Part shown: positions 16,321-25,791 of the stretch, piece after piece
Layout of the letters: every line of letters begins with the position of its first letter
Position numbering within the stretch: position 1 is the stretch's first letter
DNA from: Verrucomicrobiales bacterium
GTDB taxonomy: Bacteria; Verrucomicrobiota; Verrucomicrobiia; Verrucomicrobiales; DEV007
Length of the DNA: 44,260 bases
Assembly: GCA_024641425.1 (NCBI GenBank)
Contig: JAHEDC010000002.1
Span: 1-44,260, forward strand
Reading direction: 5' to 3'
Position numbers and translations under genes: made by a program
The notes under the pieces: generated by a model
The model's database searches: none
The model's input: the letters and a program-made list of their open reading frames with translations, nothing else
Told to the model about the DNA's origin: nothing

Positions 16321-18216
16321 GTGGAAAAAATCCTGCAAAAGAGAGTCCTCTTCGTCAGTCTGCTTCTGGTGGCCGGCTTCAGCGTTTTTTCCGTTCGCCT
16401 TTACCATCTCCAGATCGTCCGCCACGAAGAACTGAGTGGCATCGCGGAAGGGGAGCGCCTTCGAAAGCTGACTTTGCCGTCCTCGCGCGGAGGCATTGTG
16501 GATCGGAATGGCGAGGCGTTGGTGAGAAGCCAGCCGGTAGCTCATGTCTACGGGGACCGCACCCGTCTCCTCGACGCGAAGAATTGCGCGAGGGTGGTGG
16601 CCCACGATGAGGGCGTGCCGCTAAAGGATTATCGACAGGAGTACGACGACGAGGAATTGCGTCGACGTTCGGTGGCGGTGGTTTCACGGACGCTTGCGGA
16701 GGTGCTGGGGGAGAAAGGGTATCAGTTGGAAACGACGCTCTCCGAAACCTCGAAAGTGCGTTTTGCGGTGAGCAAGGAACTCGCGCATGACGACGCCGAA
16801 CGACTTCGCGCGCTCATCTCGGAGCGGAAGATCAGCGGAATCGAGTTCGAGGACGCGATGACCCGCTTTTATCCTAACATTCATACTTTGAGCCATGTGC
16901 TCGGCTACGTGAACGACCGCAACGAGGGAATGGAAGGCATCGAGAAGACCTTCGACGAGCATCTGCGGGGAACCGACGGGTACCGGCTGGTCGAACTGGG
17001 AGGGGATCGAAGGGAGATCGCAGCCTATCGGGCGGAGAATCAACCGCCGGTGAATGGCCGCACCGTGTCCCTGACCATCGATCTCGGCTTGCAGACGCGC
17101 CTGGAGCAGATTCTGGACAAGGCGGTCGTCGAATATCGTCCCGAGAGACTGATGGCGGTCTTTATGAATCCGATTACGGGAGAGATCCTCGCGATGGCAA
17201 GCCGACCCGACTTCAACCTCAACACGAAGGCGGGGAACCGTAAGAACCTCGCGATTTCCCATACGATCGAACCGGGCTCGACCCTCAAGATCGTGTCGCT
17301 GGCTGCTGCCTATGATCTTCAGTTGGTTACCCCGAACACGCCGATCTTTTGCCACAACGGATTCTACCATAAAGGAGCGGTTTTTCTACAGGACCACGGG
17401 AGCTACGGTGATCTGAAACCGTGGGAGATTCTGGAAAAATCGAGCAACATCGGTGCCTTCATGCTCGCAAAGCAGGTGACCTCGCACACGCTCTACAGTT
17501 ACATGCGCGATTTCGGATTCGGAACGAAGTCCGGGATCGACCTGACATACGAACACGCGGGAGTCGTCAATCGCCCGGGGACGACGGTCAACGAGGAACT
17601 CTCACTCTCGCGGGTGGCGATGGGATATTCGATCGATGTCACGCCCCTCCAGATGGTGAACGCAATGGCGACCATCGCCAATGGCGGGCTCCTCATGCGT
17701 CCCTACATCGTGGATCGGGTGACCGATGCGGACGGGCGCGTGGTGATGGCAAACGAGCCTGAGGCGATCCGGCGGGTGGTGAGCGAAACGGCGGCGAATC
17801 TGGTGAGGCGTGCGATGATCGAGGTAACAGGTGAGAACGGCACGGCGAAACTGGCCGCGATCGAAGGATACACGGTGGCCGGTAAGACCGGGACGGCGCA
17901 GAAGATCAAGGAAGACGAGAAAGGGCGCCGGGTGGGCTATTTCAATGGCAAGGACGGCGCGCCGCACCGCTATGTGGTGAGTTTCGGAGGGTTTCTTCCG
18001 GCCGAGAATCCCGCGCTTGTCGGAATCGTCGTGGTCGATGACCCGCACGTCAAGAGCGGCTCGACCTTCGGTGGCACGGTGGCCGCGCCCATCTTCCGTG
18101 AATTCGCCGAGGCGGCCATGCCCTATCTTGGTGTCGAACCCTCACGAGTGCCTCGCCGTGCCACGCGTGCGGTGCGGCGCAGCGTAGCCGTCGATTACAT
18201 CCCGAACCGCAGATAA
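16321..18216 (+). CDS. ftsI: Peptidoglycan transpeptidase FtsI (class B penicillin-binding protein)
   Basis: The 631-residue septal transpeptidase starts at a GTG (16321). A membrane anchor spans about residues 9-29. The pedestal domain includes LPSSRGGIVDRNGE, a class B hallmark. The transpeptidase active site is complete: S320-T-L-K323 (catalytic serine), S374-S-N376 and K522-T-G524. It crosslinks new septal peptidoglycan outside the inner membrane as partner of FtsW. A Tyr/Arg-rich tail follows the transpeptidase domain; no PASTA domain is present. The position between ftsL and murE is standard. Confidence 0.95.
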   Translation: MEKILQKRVLFVSLLLVAGFSVFSVRLYHLQIVRHEELSGIAEGERLRKLTLPSSRGGIVDRNGEALVRSQPVAHVYGDRTRLLDAKNCARVVAHDEGVPLKDYRQEYDDEELRRRSVAVVSRTLAEVLGEKGYQLETTLSETSKVRFAVSKELAHDDAERLRALISERKISGIEFEDAMTRFYPNIHTLSHVLGYVNDRNEGMEGIEKTFDEHLRGTDGYRLVELGGDRREIAAYRAENQPPVNGRTVSLTIDLGLQTRLEQILDKAVVEYRPERLMAVFMNPITGEILAMASRPDFNLNTKAGNRKNLAISHTIEPGSTLKIVSLAAAYDLQLVTPNTPIFCHNGFYHKGAVFLQDHGSYGDLKPWEILEKSSNIGAFMLAKQVTSHTLYSYMRDFGFGTKSGIDLTYEHAGVVNRPGTTVNEELSLSRVAMGYSIDVTPLQMVNAMATIANGGLLMRPYIVDRVTDADGRVVMANEPEAIRRVVSETAANLVRRAMIEVTGENGTAKLAAIEGYTVAGKTGTAQKIKEDEKGRRVGYFNGKDGAPHRYVVSFGGFLPAENPALVGIVVVDDPHVKSGSTFGGTVAAPIFREFAEAAMPYLGVEPSRVPRRATRAVRRSVAVDYIPNRR

Positions 18217-18224
18217 CCCGGACC

Positions 18225-19718
18225 ATGCGCTTCGAGACCCTTTTCAACGACGTGAATGTGACAAAAATGTCCGGTTCGAAGGAATCGGACATTTCGGCGC
18301 TCCATTACGATTCGCGTAAGGTTGCGAAGGGATCGCTTTTCGCTGCCCTGCGGGGTGCGACGACGGACGGGCACGACCACATTGGGGCAGCGATCGAGAG
18401 GGGGGCTTCCGGAATTCTCGCGGAAAGCGAGGCTCCCTCGAACCTCGGGACGGCCTGGGCCGAAGTGCCGGACTCGCGGGCCGCGCTCTCCCGGATTGCG
18501 GCGGCTTTCTACGGTCATCCCTCCAGGAAGCTGAAAGTAGTCGGCGTGACGGGAACAAACGGGAAGACGACGATCGGCTTCTTGCTCGACTATCTTCTAA
18601 CGTGCTCGTGGCGTCGGAGTGGACTCATCGGAACGGTCCGTTACCAGATTGCGGACGAGGAGATTCCGGCCACGCACACAACGCCGGAATCGGTGGATCT
18701 GCAGGCGCTGCTCGCGAGGATGCTTGATGCGGACTGCCGCTCTGTTGTGATGGAGGCGTCGTCCCACGGGGCGGTGCAACACCGTGTGGCGGACGTGGAG
18801 TTCGACGCCATGATCTTCACGAATCTGAGTCGGGATCATCTCGACTACCACGGAACGATGGAGAGATACTACGAAGCGAAGAAGCTTCTTTTCGAACAGG
18901 TGGCGGTCGCGAGGGGCGGGAAGAAGGGAACCCTCGTCATCAACGGCGATGATACCTACGGACGCCGCTTGCTCAAAGCCTACGACGGACGGGTGAACAC
19001 GCTGAGCTATGGCTTCGGGGTGGGATGTGGTTTCCAGGCCAAGGGGATCCGGTGCGATTTCAGGGGGACAACATTCGAATTGCATACCGGGGGACGGGCG
19101 CTTCTCGTTCGCACTCCGCTGATCGGTCGCTTCAACGTTTACAACACCCTGGCTGCCCTGGGCGCGAGCCACGTCATGGGATTGAATCTCCGCGAAGCGG
19201 TGGCGAACATGGTCAAGGCGCCTCAAGTTCCCGGTCGCCTCGAGAGCGTTGCCGAAAGCCGTTCGTTCCGAGTCTATGTTGATTACGCGCACACTCCGGA
19301 CGCTCTCGCCAACGCGCTGAAGACGGTGCGCGAACTGTCGCCCCGGAAACTCGTCTGCGTTTTCGGGTGCGGGGGAAACCGCGATGTGCCCAAGCGAGCG
19401 CAGATGGGGAAGGTGGCTGCCGAACTGGCCGACTTCTCGATCATCACGTCCGATAATCCCCGCAGGGAGGAACCGCGGGCCATCATCGACGACATCGTAT
19501 CAGGCTATGGCGGAGATCACTATCGGATCGAGGAGGATCGTAAGGCGGCCATCGAGCAGGCGATCGAGATGGCGGAGGGAGGGGACATCGTGGTGATCGC
19601 GGGGAAGGGACACGAGAGCACGCAGCAGTTCGCCGATCACTCGGTATCCTTCGATGACCGCCTGGTCGCGCGGCGGGTCATCGAGGCTCTTCGCGGCAAA
19701 GGAAAGGAGAAAGCATGA
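18225..19718 (+). CDS. murE: UDP-MurNAc-L-Ala-D-Glu:meso-diaminopimelate ligase MurE
   Basis: The 497-residue ATP-dependent ligase adds the third stem-peptide residue in the cytoplasm. N-terminal domain: ISALHYDSRKVAKGSLFAAL. ATP loop: GTNGKT with K114. The Mur ligase histidine/aspartate region is seen in HTTPESVDLQ and NLSRDHLDYHGT. The C-terminal domain carries D410-N-P-R413, the motif that selects meso-diaminopimelate rather than lysine, so DAP-type peptidoglycan is predicted. The start lies 8 bp after the ftsI stop, and the stop overlaps the murF start by four bases (ATGA), indicating translational coupling. Confidence 0.95.
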   Translation: MRFETLFNDVNVTKMSGSKESDISALHYDSRKVAKGSLFAALRGATTDGHDHIGAAIERGASGILAESEAPSNLGTAWAEVPDSRAALSRIAAAFYGHPSRKLKVVGVTGTNGKTTIGFLLDYLLTCSWRRSGLIGTVRYQIADEEIPATHTTPESVDLQALLARMLDADCRSVVMEASSHGAVQHRVADVEFDAMIFTNLSRDHLDYHGTMERYYEAKKLLFEQVAVARGGKKGTLVINGDDTYGRRLLKAYDGRVNTLSYGFGVGCGFQAKGIRCDFRGTTFELHTGGRALLVRTPLIGRFNVYNTLAALGASHVMGLNLREAVANMVKAPQVPGRLESVAESRSFRVYVDYAHTPDALANALKTVRELSPRKLVCVFGCGGNRDVPKRAQMGKVAAELADFSIITSDNPRREEPRAIIDDIVSGYGGDHYRIEEDRKAAIEQAIEMAEGGDIVVIAGKGHESTQQFADHSVSFDDRLVARRVIEALRGKGKEKA

Positions 19719-21088
19719 AGCCACTCACGCTTGCCGCCATCGCTGATTTCGGAAAAGGCGCCCTCACTTCAGGTCGGCTCGACAGCATCGTTCGCGGCGT
19801 GTCCACGGATACGCGGACGCTCCGTGAGGGGCAACTCTACATCGCGCTGGAAGGCGATCGTTTTGACGGTCACGACTACGTGACCGCAGCCTTCGAGAAG
19901 GGAGCGGCGGCGGTCATGATCTCGAAGGAATTCAAAGGCAATGTTCCGGCGGGCCGTGGCATTGTCAGGGTTGGCGATACCCTTGTCGGACTCCAGTGTC
20001 TTGCCCGATGTTATCGCCGCCATCTCGGCCTGAAAGTGGTCGGGATCACGGGAAGCAACGGGAAGACGTCGACGAAAGATCTCGTGGCCTCGGTGCTGCG
20101 CGAGAAATTCGTCGTCAATTCCACTCGCGGGAATCTTAACAATCATATCGGGTTGCCGTTGACCATCTTGGATTCGGAGGCGGACGATGGGTGCGGCGTC
20201 TGGGAAATGGGGATGAGCCATCCCGGTGAGATCGAGATTTTGGCCGACATCGCACGGCCCGACGTGGGGATCATCACGAACGTCGGAGTGGCCCACCTCG
20301 AATACATGAAGACGCGAGAGGCGATCGCCGAGGAGAAAGGAATGTTGGCTGAAGCGATCCGCGGGCGGGGGCTTGTCGTGCTCAATGCGGCCGATGAATT
20401 CACGCCGTCGATCCGCAAGCGAACGCGCGCCCGTATCATCACCACCGGGATCGGTTGCGGCGACGTCTTTGCCGAGGATCTGAAAGCGGTTGCCGGAGGG
20501 ATGGAGTTCGTCCTTCACTTTGGGCAGGCCAGCGCGCCCGCCTTCATTCCCGTTTCGGGGCGCCACATGGTTGCCAACGCCCTCATGGCGGTGGCGGTTG
20601 GTTTCGAATTCGGACTCGGAATGGACATGATCGTGGAAGGTCTCGCCAAGACCGTTTTCACGGGTGGACGCCTCCAGCGAAAGGACGCGGACGGAGTTGT
20701 CTTTATCGATGACAGTTACAACGCGAATCCCGATTCCGTGCGGGCGGCGATCGAGACTTTCGTGGGGCTCGACTGCAAGGGGCGCCGCTTCGCGATTCTG
20801 GGAGGGATGGCGGAACTTGGCGAGCGCGAGGAGGAAGAGCATCGTGTGCTTGGGAAAGAGGCTTCGAAATCCGGCATCGATGTCCTTGTGAGTGTCGGCG
20901 AACGCGGCCGCGCCTTCACGGCGCCGCTCAATGGATGTAGTGGCATCGTGGTCGAGCATTTCGACACTCAGGAGGAATGCGCGGCCTATCTGAGGAAAGA
21001 AACAAAACCGGGTGACTGCGTTCTGGTGAAAGGCAGTCGATCGGCGGCCATGGAGAAGGTCCTCGAACATTTCCAGCAAAGCGCATGA
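19715..21088 (+). CDS. murF: UDP-MurNAc-tripeptide:D-Ala-D-Ala ligase MurF
   Basis: The 457-residue ligase attaches D-Ala-D-Ala to complete UDP-MurNAc-pentapeptide. The N-terminal domain holds GVSTDTRTLREGQLYIAL, the ATP loop is GITGSNGKTSTKD, and NLNNHIGLPLTIL, EMGMSHPGEIE and DDSYNANPDS are classic MurF segments. The GGAAAGGAGAAAGC upstream is one of the few strong Shine-Dalgarno sequences in the cluster and supports the ATG at 19715. It overlaps murE upstream and mraY downstream by four bases each. Confidence 0.95.
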   Translation: MKPLTLAAIADFGKGALTSGRLDSIVRGVSTDTRTLREGQLYIALEGDRFDGHDYVTAAFEKGAAAVMISKEFKGNVPAGRGIVRVGDTLVGLQCLARCYRRHLGLKVVGITGSNGKTSTKDLVASVLREKFVVNSTRGNLNNHIGLPLTILDSEADDGCGVWEMGMSHPGEIEILADIARPDVGIITNVGVAHLEYMKTREAIAEEKGMLAEAIRGRGLVVLNAADEFTPSIRKRTRARIITTGIGCGDVFAEDLKAVAGGMEFVLHFGQASAPAFIPVSGRHMVANALMAVAVGFEFGLGMDMIVEGLAKTVFTGGRLQRKDADGVVFIDDSYNANPDSVRAAIETFVGLDCKGRRFAILGGMAELGEREEEEHRVLGKEASKSGIDVLVSVGERGRAFTAPLNGCSGIVVEHFDTQEECAAYLRKETKPGDCVLVKGSRSAAMEKVLEHFQQSA

Positions 21089-22194
21089 TCTATCATCTCA
21101 ACGACTGGCTCGTCGGTGGCGAAGAGGTTCTCGTCAACCTCTTCCGCTATATAACGTTCCGATCCGGGGTCGCGGCGATCTTCGCTTTCGGGGTTTCCCT
21201 GATGTTCGGCAATCGCGTGATCCGAAAGCTGATATCGCTCAAGATTGGCCAGCCCGTGCGGACGGCCGAGGAGGTGCATAAACTCGCCGAACTCCATGGG
21301 AAAAAGGCGGGTACTCCGACGATGGGTGGGGTGCTTATCCTCGCTGCTGTTGTGGGAGGAACCGTTCTCTGCGCCCGCATGGACAATCCGTTCGTGATTG
21401 CCGTGCTATTCGTCCTCGTGGCTCTCGGCGCTCTCGGGTTCTACGACGATTACCAGAAGGTGGTGCATAAGAACTCGAAGGGAATTAGCGCCCGGTTCAA
21501 GCTGCTCGCGCAAGTCGGCGTCGCCCTTGCGGCAAGTCTTTTCCTCTATATCCATCCCGACACTTCCGACTATATCCGTTCGCTGAATGTGCCATTCCTG
21601 AAGGAACCTCTTGTCAAGGATATGGGAATCTGGTGCCTGCCTTTCTTTGTGACCGTCATCGTGGGCTGTTCCAACGCGGTAAACCTAACGGACGGACTCG
21701 ATGGACTCGCCATCGGATGCACGGTTACGGTTGCTATGGCCTACGCCGTCTTCTGCTATCTCGTCGGAAACCAGGTCCTCGGGGAGCGCTATCTTTTTCT
21801 TCCCTTCAACAAATATGCGGGCGAATTGACCGTGCTCTGCATGGCTCTCGTCGGGGCCGGGCTCGGCTTTCTCTGGTTCAACTGTCATCCGGCGAAGGTC
21901 TTCATGGGGGATACGGGCTCGCTGGCGCTCGGAGGTGGCCTGGCCATGGTCGCTATCTGTAGCAAGCACGAGATTGTTCTCATGATCGTGGGAGGGGTCT
22001 TTGTCATGGAAGCCGCCTCGGTGATTATCCAGGTCGGCAGTTTCAAACTCCGAAAGAAGCGGGTCTTTCGTATGGCTCCGATCCACCACCACTTTGAGTT
22101 GAAGGGGTGGCATGAAAACCAGGTCATTATCCGCTTCTGGACCCTCTCCATCTTCCTCGCCTTCCTCGGTCTCGCCACTTTGAAGCTTCGTTAG
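21085..22194 (+). CDS. mraY: Phospho-MurNAc-pentapeptide translocase MraY
   Basis: The 369-residue, about ten-span inner-membrane enzyme transfers phospho-MurNAc-pentapeptide to undecaprenyl phosphate, giving lipid I. Diagnostic segments: KKAGTPTMGG, FYDDYQKV (the DD metal/substrate site), NAVNLTDGLDGLA, FMGDTGSLALGG and the cytoplasmic PIHHHFEL loop. The product of the murB to murF steps is its substrate and MurG acts next. Start overlaps the murF stop (ATGA); a 22-bp gap precedes murD. Confidence 0.96.
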   Translation: MIYHLNDWLVGGEEVLVNLFRYITFRSGVAAIFAFGVSLMFGNRVIRKLISLKIGQPVRTAEEVHKLAELHGKKAGTPTMGGVLILAAVVGGTVLCARMDNPFVIAVLFVLVALGALGFYDDYQKVVHKNSKGISARFKLLAQVGVALAASLFLYIHPDTSDYIRSLNVPFLKEPLVKDMGIWCLPFFVTVIVGCSNAVNLTDGLDGLAIGCTVTVAMAYAVFCYLVGNQVLGERYLFLPFNKYAGELTVLCMALVGAGLGFLWFNCHPAKVFMGDTGSLALGGGLAMVAICSKHEIVLMIVGGVFVMEAASVIIQVGSFKLRKKRVFRMAPIHHHFELKGWHENQVIIRFWTLSIFLAFLGLATLKLR

Positions 22195-22216
22195 AAAGAA
22201 ATCCGACATACGCAAC

Positions 22217-23536
22217 GTGAATTATCGCCACCAACAGATCGCCGTTCTCGGCGCGGGACGCAGCGGCCTTGCCGCCGCACGCCTCGCGTTGCGCGAGGGC
22301 GCCTGTCCGGTGGTGTATGACACGGGCGATGCGGCGAAGCTTGCCCCAATGGCCGCTCAACTCGCTGCGGAGGGGATCCCGCATGTCTTTGGTAGAGCCG
22401 TTCTGAAGGAACCGGTGACGGCGGATCTTGTCGTAATATCCCCTGGAATCGACGCCGCCTGGGAATGGCCCCGTCGCTTCTCCGATGCTGGCGTCCGCCT
22501 TATCGGGGAGACCGAGTTCGCCTTTTCGATCGGCACGGTTCCCGTGATCGGAATAACCGGAACAAACGGCAAGACGACGACGACGGAACTGGTGGCACGC
22601 ATCCTTTCCTGCAGTGGCCAGCGCACGGTTGCCTGCGGGAACTATGGTGTCCCCTACAGCGAGGTATTGCTTTCCGGCGAGGAATACGACGTGCTCACGA
22701 TGGAGATCAGTTCCTTCCAGTGCGAGACCATCGAGACCTTCCATTGCCCGATCACGGTGTGGCTGAATTTCGCCCCGGACCATCTCGATCGCTATCCGAG
22801 CGTGGTTGAATACCGCGCGGCCAAGATGCGGATCTTCGAGAACCAGACGGCCGATGACGTGGCCATTGTCGATGCGCGCGATCCCATGCCTGCCATCGCT
22901 GCGAGGAAGATTACCTTCAGCGCTTTCGACCAGGCCGCCGATTACACGCTCGACGGTGGAAGGATCCTGTTCCGGGGCGACCCGGTTGCCGATTTCCGCG
23001 CGACTCGACTTCGCGGAACGCACAACGCCGAGAACCTGATGGCGGCGCTCGCGGTGGGGCGGGAGCGTGGCCTTGCCTACGACGCCATGATGGCCGCCGC
23101 CGCTGATTACCTTCCGCCGCGCCACCGCTGCGAGTATGTCGCGACCGTGGACGGCTGCGAGTATATCAACGATTCGAAGGCCACGAACCTCCACGCGCTC
23201 GAAAGCTCGCTCGTCGCCATGGGCGAGGACGTGATACTGATTGCAGGCGGGAAGCAGAAGGGTCTGCCCTTCGGGGAACTCCGCGAGACCGTGGCCCGGC
23301 ACGCGCGCCATGTCGTGCTCATCGGGGAGATTCGCGAGCAAGTGCGCGAGTTGTGGGCGGACGCCGCTCGCTGCGAGCTTGCCGAAAGCGTGGACGAGGC
23401 GGTGGCCCTCGCGCACAAGGCCTCCAGGCCGGGACAGACGGTGCTCTTCTCTCCGGGGACCTCGTCCTTCGACATGTTTTCCGGATACGAGGAGCGGGGC
23501 GACACGTTCCGGAATGCCGTGACCAAAATGAACTGA
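22217..23536 (+). CDS. murD: UDP-MurNAc-L-alanine:D-glutamate ligase MurD
   Basis: The 439-residue cytoplasmic ligase adds D-Glu as second stem residue. An N-terminal nucleotide-sugar-binding fold opens with IAVLGAGRSGLAAARLAL, the ATP loop is GITGTNGKTTTTEL, followed by EISSFQCETI, NFAPDHLDRY and the C-terminal NDSKATNLHALESSL and SPGTSSFDMF segments. All are standard for MurD. A GTG at 22217 is chosen because it puts the Rossmann glycine motif at the normal distance from the N-terminus. Confidence 0.95.
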   Translation: MNYRHQQIAVLGAGRSGLAAARLALREGACPVVYDTGDAAKLAPMAAQLAAEGIPHVFGRAVLKEPVTADLVVISPGIDAAWEWPRRFSDAGVRLIGETEFAFSIGTVPVIGITGTNGKTTTTELVARILSCSGQRTVACGNYGVPYSEVLLSGEEYDVLTMEISSFQCETIETFHCPITVWLNFAPDHLDRYPSVVEYRAAKMRIFENQTADDVAIVDARDPMPAIAARKITFSAFDQAADYTLDGGRILFRGDPVADFRATRLRGTHNAENLMAALAVGRERGLAYDAMMAAAADYLPPRHRCEYVATVDGCEYINDSKATNLHALESSLVAMGEDVILIAGGKQKGLPFGELRETVARHARHVVLIGEIREQVRELWADAARCELAESVDEAVALAHKASRPGQTVLFSPGTSSFDMFSGYEERGDTFRNAVTKMN

Positions 23537-23545
23537 GTGAATTCC

Positions 23546-24604
23546 ATGAAAAACCAAGACCAAAGAACTGCCAGAAAGAACCGGAAGCGCAATACCTGGA
23601 GCAAGCTCTTCGCGCGCTCGCCACGAGTATCCGCTCATCTCACCCAGGAGCACGATTGGGAAACCGATGTGCCGAACATCAAGCTTTCGCGGGCGTTTGT
23701 CATTGTCCTCGCCATTCACGTGGTTGCGGTCGGCGGCATCATCGGCTTCGAACTGATGCAGCCCAATGCCACCGTCCTCGCCGAGGGCGGTGCGGGGCCC
23801 GAGGGTGAAGCGAGGGCGGAGACTGAGGCGGCTGGCGATGGGAACGCCGTCGTGGCGGAAATGGCCGGCGCGACGCCGCCGCGGGCTGAAGTGCCTTCCG
23901 TTTCCGAATCGACGGCTCCGCTTCCGAACGACTCCGGATTGAAGCACATTGTTTCGGCGGGGGACAGCGTCCGGTCGATCCTTGATCGCTACGGAGTCAC
24001 TCGGGGCGATCTTGCGACGGCGAGTGGTCTCCCGCTTTCCGCGACCCAGGAGCCGTTTCAAGGGCAAGTTCTCACGGTGCACAATGCCCGTCGCGGAACG
24101 GCGTCCATGGATGGCATTCTGCCCGTGATGGCCACCGAGCGTCCCCGGACGATCCCCACGGTGCCGATGACGCATCTTGTTGATTCCAGTCTGCCGGAGG
24201 CGGAATATACGGCCGACAACGATCCCTCGCTCGACCGCATGCCCGACCCCGTTTCGAGGGAGGCGGCGCCGGCTGCCGAGGCGGAGGAATTCACGCCTCT
24301 AGGCGATGATCCGGAGTACACCCTCATCGATGAAACAACCGAGATCGAAAGCGCGCCGCCCCGCGCGGCGGCGAGGGTGACGCAAACGGCACCGGTATCC
24401 CAGAGCCGGAGCGACGTCGTTGCCCCGAAAGTGGTGGAAAAGGCTCCCGCCGCTTCGGGAAACACGCACACGGTGAAGGCCGGAGATACGGCCTATGCGA
24501 TCGGACGCAAATACGGAGTCTCCGCCGACACGCTGCTCAAGACCAATGGTGTTTCCGATCCGAGCGCCCTGCGCATTGGAACGGTTCTCCGCATTCCCCG
24601 CTAA
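23546..24604 (+). CDS. Single-span membrane protein with LysM domains, within the dcw cluster
   Basis: The 352-residue product has a basic cytoplasmic N-terminus (1-48), one membrane span (about 49-71), a Glu/Ala-rich stretch, a weak LysM-like unit at about 133-180 (HIVSAGDSVRSILDRYGV), a long acidic linker and a clear LysM domain at about 307-352 (HTVKAGDTAYAIGRKYGV and LRIGTVLRIPR). LysM binds the glycan chain of peptidoglycan, so this would tether the inner membrane to the wall, possibly at the septum. It sits between murD and ftsW, which is not a core dcw position in well-studied bacteria. A GTG at 23537, just after the murD stop, is an alternative start three codons upstream. Confidence 0.85.
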   Translation: MKNQDQRTARKNRKRNTWSKLFARSPRVSAHLTQEHDWETDVPNIKLSRAFVIVLAIHVVAVGGIIGFELMQPNATVLAEGGAGPEGEARAETEAAGDGNAVVAEMAGATPPRAEVPSVSESTAPLPNDSGLKHIVSAGDSVRSILDRYGVTRGDLATASGLPLSATQEPFQGQVLTVHNARRGTASMDGILPVMATERPRTIPTVPMTHLVDSSLPEAEYTADNDPSLDRMPDPVSREAAPAAEAEEFTPLGDDPEYTLIDETTEIESAPPRAAARVTQTAPVSQSRSDVVAPKVVEKAPAASGNTHTVKAGDTAYAIGRKYGVSADTLLKTNGVSDPSALRIGTVLRIPR

Positions 24605-24617
24605 GCAACACCTTCCG

Positions 24618-25775
24618 ATGGCCGAGAAGAGCGCCCATATCCTTGTCGCAACCGTCATCGCACTCATTGCGCTCGGGATCACGATGCTGCTCAGCACGAG
24701 CGTCTTCGTTGAGAACGAGGCGAAGGACATCTACTTCGATGTGAAGCGTCAGGTCGTATGGATCGGTCTGGGCTTCGTGATCTGTGCCATCGTCGCGATG
24801 ATCGACTACCGCTTCTGGCAGCGGTCGGCATCGGTCTGGCTTGGCATCGGCTGTCTGCTTCTCGTCCTCTGCTTCGTTCCGGGCGTTGGCGAATACCGCA
24901 ACGGTGCGCACCGATGGATCAATGGTCGCTCCATTGGACTTGGTTCGCTCCGCCTTCAACCCTCGGAATTGGCGAAACTGGCCGTGCTCTTCGTGGTCGC
25001 GGGTTGGCTGACCAGGCATGTTGCGCGGGTGAGCGAGTTCGGTAAGGGATTCGCCTGGCCGCTTGTCATCACGGCCATCCCCGTATCGCTCATTGCGATC
25101 GAGGTGGATCTTGGTTCCACCGCGCTGATCTGCGCTATGGTAATGCTGCTCATGTATGTGGCGGGCACGCGGCTCCTTTATCTCGGGGGATCGGGAATTG
25201 CCGCGCTGGGTGCGCTCGCGCTTGCGGTCAAACTGGTGCCGAACCGGATGGAACGAGTTCTCGTCTTCCTTCATCCGGAGGAGCATACGACCGACCTCGG
25301 AATGCAGGCCTGGCGGGGGATGCTGGCCTTTGGTTCCGGGGGAGCGACCGGACTGGGGCTCGGCAACGGGAGGGAGAAACTGATGTATCTTCCCTACGCC
25401 CACACCGATTTCATCTTTCCGATGGTCGGAGAGGAACTGGGCCTTGTGGGAACGCTGCTTGTCGTCTTCGCTTTCGTCCTCATCATCGTGTCGGGCATGC
25501 TCATCGCGACGCACGCTCCCGACCGCTTCGGCAAATTGCTGGGCTTTGGTCTCGTCTGCATCGTAGTCCTCCAGGCGATGATCAATATCGGGGTGACCAC
25601 CGTGCTTCTCCCGAACAAGGGACTCCCGCTTCCCTTTGTGAGTTACGGCGGTTCGAACCTCCTCTTGTGCCTGATAAGCATCGGCATTCTCCTCAACATC
25701 TACAGGCAAGGGCGGGAACCCGCCGAGGCGGCCAAACTTGCCATGCCTCGCGGCCGCATGACACCGCGAGTCTGA
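24618..25775 (+). CDS. ftsW: Septal peptidoglycan polymerase FtsW
   Basis: The 385-residue SEDS-family glycosyltransferase has about ten membrane spans. Signature stretches: DYRFWQ, GAHRWINGRSIGLGSLRLQPSE (SEDS loop), LEVDLGSTA-like EVDLGSTALI, LGNGREKLMYLPYAHTDFIF, GEELGLVG and PLPFVSYGGSN. It polymerises lipid II into glycan strands with FtsI. The ORF is open upstream to 24495, overlapping the LysM gene; the ATG at 24618 gives the normal short N-terminus before the first span. murG starts 16 bp after its stop. Confidence 0.95.
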   Translation: MAEKSAHILVATVIALIALGITMLLSTSVFVENEAKDIYFDVKRQVVWIGLGFVICAIVAMIDYRFWQRSASVWLGIGCLLLVLCFVPGVGEYRNGAHRWINGRSIGLGSLRLQPSELAKLAVLFVVAGWLTRHVARVSEFGKGFAWPLVITAIPVSLIAIEVDLGSTALICAMVMLLMYVAGTRLLYLGGSGIAALGALALAVKLVPNRMERVLVFLHPEEHTTDLGMQAWRGMLAFGSGGATGLGLGNGREKLMYLPYAHTDFIFPMVGEELGLVGTLLVVFAFVLIIVSGMLIATHAPDRFGKLLGFGLVCIVVLQAMINIGVTTVLLPNKGLPLPFVSYGGSNLLLCLISIGILLNIYRQGREPAEAAKLAMPRGRMTPRV

Positions 25776-25791
25776 AGGTCCGGACGAAACC

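Noticed and set aside
22127-24175. 682-codon minus-strand ORF across mraY, murD and the LysM gene
   Set aside because: It spans several confirmed plus-strand genes and its Arg/His-rich product has no recognisable domain.
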